Under the pieces are notes generated by a model, which saw only the letters and a program-made list of their open reading frames with translations, was not told the origin of the DNA and searched no databases. From contig JBDSTZ010000517.1 in NCBI GenBank assembly GCA_039927975.1, positions 1 to 8,673 on the forward strand: a stretch of DNA of 8,673 nt, written 5' to 3'. Below, in pieces: positions 8,148-8,673 of the stretch (its first letter is position 1; each line of letters opens with the position of its first letter). The stretch is from JBDSTZ01 sp039927975. Lineage in GTDB: Bacteria; Pseudomonadota; Gammaproteobacteria; Burkholderiales; Burkholderiaceae_D. Position numbers and translations under genes: made by a program.

Positions 8148-8673
8148 ATGCATTTTCGCCTCAACCTGGCGGCGCTCTTGTGCAGCGCCGCCTGCCTGCT
8201 CCCTCAAGGCGCCATGGCGGACACGCCGCGCTACGGCGTGACCGTCCTCGGCACTACAGGTGGCGAGGCCTACGGCATCAATCGCGGTGGCGACGTGGTC
8301 GGCTGGCTCGACAGCGGCAGCGGGGTGCATGCTTTCGTCTACAGCGGCGGGATCATGAGCGACCTTGGCACCCTGGGCGGCGACAGCGCCATCGCCAGGG
8401 CGATCAACGACAGCGGCGCGGTGGTCGGCTATACCTACGGCGCCAGTCACTACAACGGATTTCTCTACAGCGGCGGCGCCACGCGCGCCATCGGCACCCT
8501 GGGCGGAATGGACAGCATGGCCTTCGGTATCAATAATGCCGGCCAGATCGTCGGCAATTCAACCACTGCCGACAATATACAGCGCGGCTTCCTGTACGCC
8601 GGCGGCAGCATGCTGGACCTCGGCGCGCTGGCACCAGGCGCGAGACTGGCCAGCGAGGCGAGGTCCATCGACG
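8148..8673 (+). CDS. Secreted HAF-repeat protein, N-terminal part (runs off right edge)
   Basis: There are 175 visible codons with no stop. The N-terminus (MHFRLNLAALLCSAACLLPQ) is a signal peptide with a likely cut after AMA (22-24). The mature part is a tandem repeat of the HAF family (the TIGR-type extracellular repeat). Units contain YGINRGGDVVGWL (42-54), HAFVYSGG (61-68), LGTLGG (73-78), AINDSGAVVGYTY (85-97), GFLYSGG (104-110), IGTLGG (115-120), FGINNAGQIVGNS (126-138), GFLYAGG (147-153) and LGAL (158-161). Each unit is about 42 residues: an A/GIN-x-x-G-x-VVG strand, then an H/GF-A/L-Y-S/A-GG strand, then a D/A-LGTLGG turn, suggesting a beta-propeller-like or solenoid fold. The molecular function of the family is not known to me. 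Many relatives end in a PEP-CTERM or similar sorting signal, which would lie beyond the window. The gene is divergent from the antiporter. Confidence 0.88.
   Translation, partial: MHFRLNLAALLCSAACLLPQGAMADTPRYGVTVLGTTGGEAYGINRGGDVVGWLDSGSGVHAFVYSGGIMSDLGTLGGDSAIARAINDSGAVVGYTYGASHYNGFLYSGGATRAIGTLGGMDSMAFGINNAGQIVGNSTTADNIQRGFLYAGGSMLDLGALAPGARLASEARSID

Noticed and set aside
7884..8450. N-terminal extension of the antiporter frame up to 8450
   Set aside because: The extra residues are hydrophilic and low-complexity, unlike any exchanger N-terminus, and overlap the start of the divergent HAF-repeat gene.
8024..8536. Plus-strand frame of 170 codons overlapping the HAF-repeat gene
   Set aside because: It is out of frame with the clear signal peptide and HAF repeats, is Arg-rich, and lacks the AAGGAG that precedes ATG 8148.

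Overview
The window is GC-rich, densely coding bacterial DNA. The gene content suggests a betaproteobacterium of the Burkholderiales, most likely the Oxalobacteraceae (Massilia, Duganella or Janthinobacterium-like). This rests on remembered resemblance of the NudC, FolE and membrane-protein sequences and on the HAF-repeat protein; no search was run. No rRNA, tRNA, CRISPR array, phage module or complete insertion sequence was found.

Layout. (1) Positions 1-1925, minus strand: an operon start. It encodes a NodU/CmcH/TobZ-family carbamoyltransferase, followed after 18 nt by a GTG-started gene that runs off the left edge. The fragment resembles N,N-dimethylformamidase large-subunit-like proteins. 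(2) 2102-2917, plus strand: NADH pyrophosphatase NudC, divergent from the carbamoyltransferase. It converges on (3) 2945-3811, minus strand: a conserved membrane protein of unknown function. A hairpin between the two carries both stop codons in its arms. (4) 3981-4547, plus strand: GTP cyclohydrolase I (folE), with a recognisable -10 element. (5) 4769-5095, plus strand: a short protein equal to only the N-terminal domain of an IS5-type transposase, either a remnant or a domesticated gene. (6) 5265-7883, minus strand: three same-direction genes. In transcription order they are a CPA1/NhaP-type cation:proton antiporter, an exported protein with a lipobox-like cysteine and an aromatic C-terminus, and a small lipoprotein with an Ala/Pro-rich tail. 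Gaps of 138 and 102 bp mean they need not be one transcript. (7) 8148 to the right edge, plus strand: the start of a secreted HAF-repeat protein.

The housekeeping genes (nudC, folE, antiporter) look ordinary. The most promising place for something undescribed is the left end. There a carbamoyltransferase with glutamine at the usually histidine position of its first motif is paired with a dimethylformamidase-like protein, in an operon whose rest lies outside the window. None of the gaps between genes exceeds 300 bases. The longest is 7884-8147 (264 bp), divergent between the antiporter and the HAF-repeat gene. I see only the ribosome binding site of the latter and a weak -10-like hexamer for the former. 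The gaps at 4548-4768 and 5096-5264 flank the transposase-like gene and show no convincing insertion-sequence ends.
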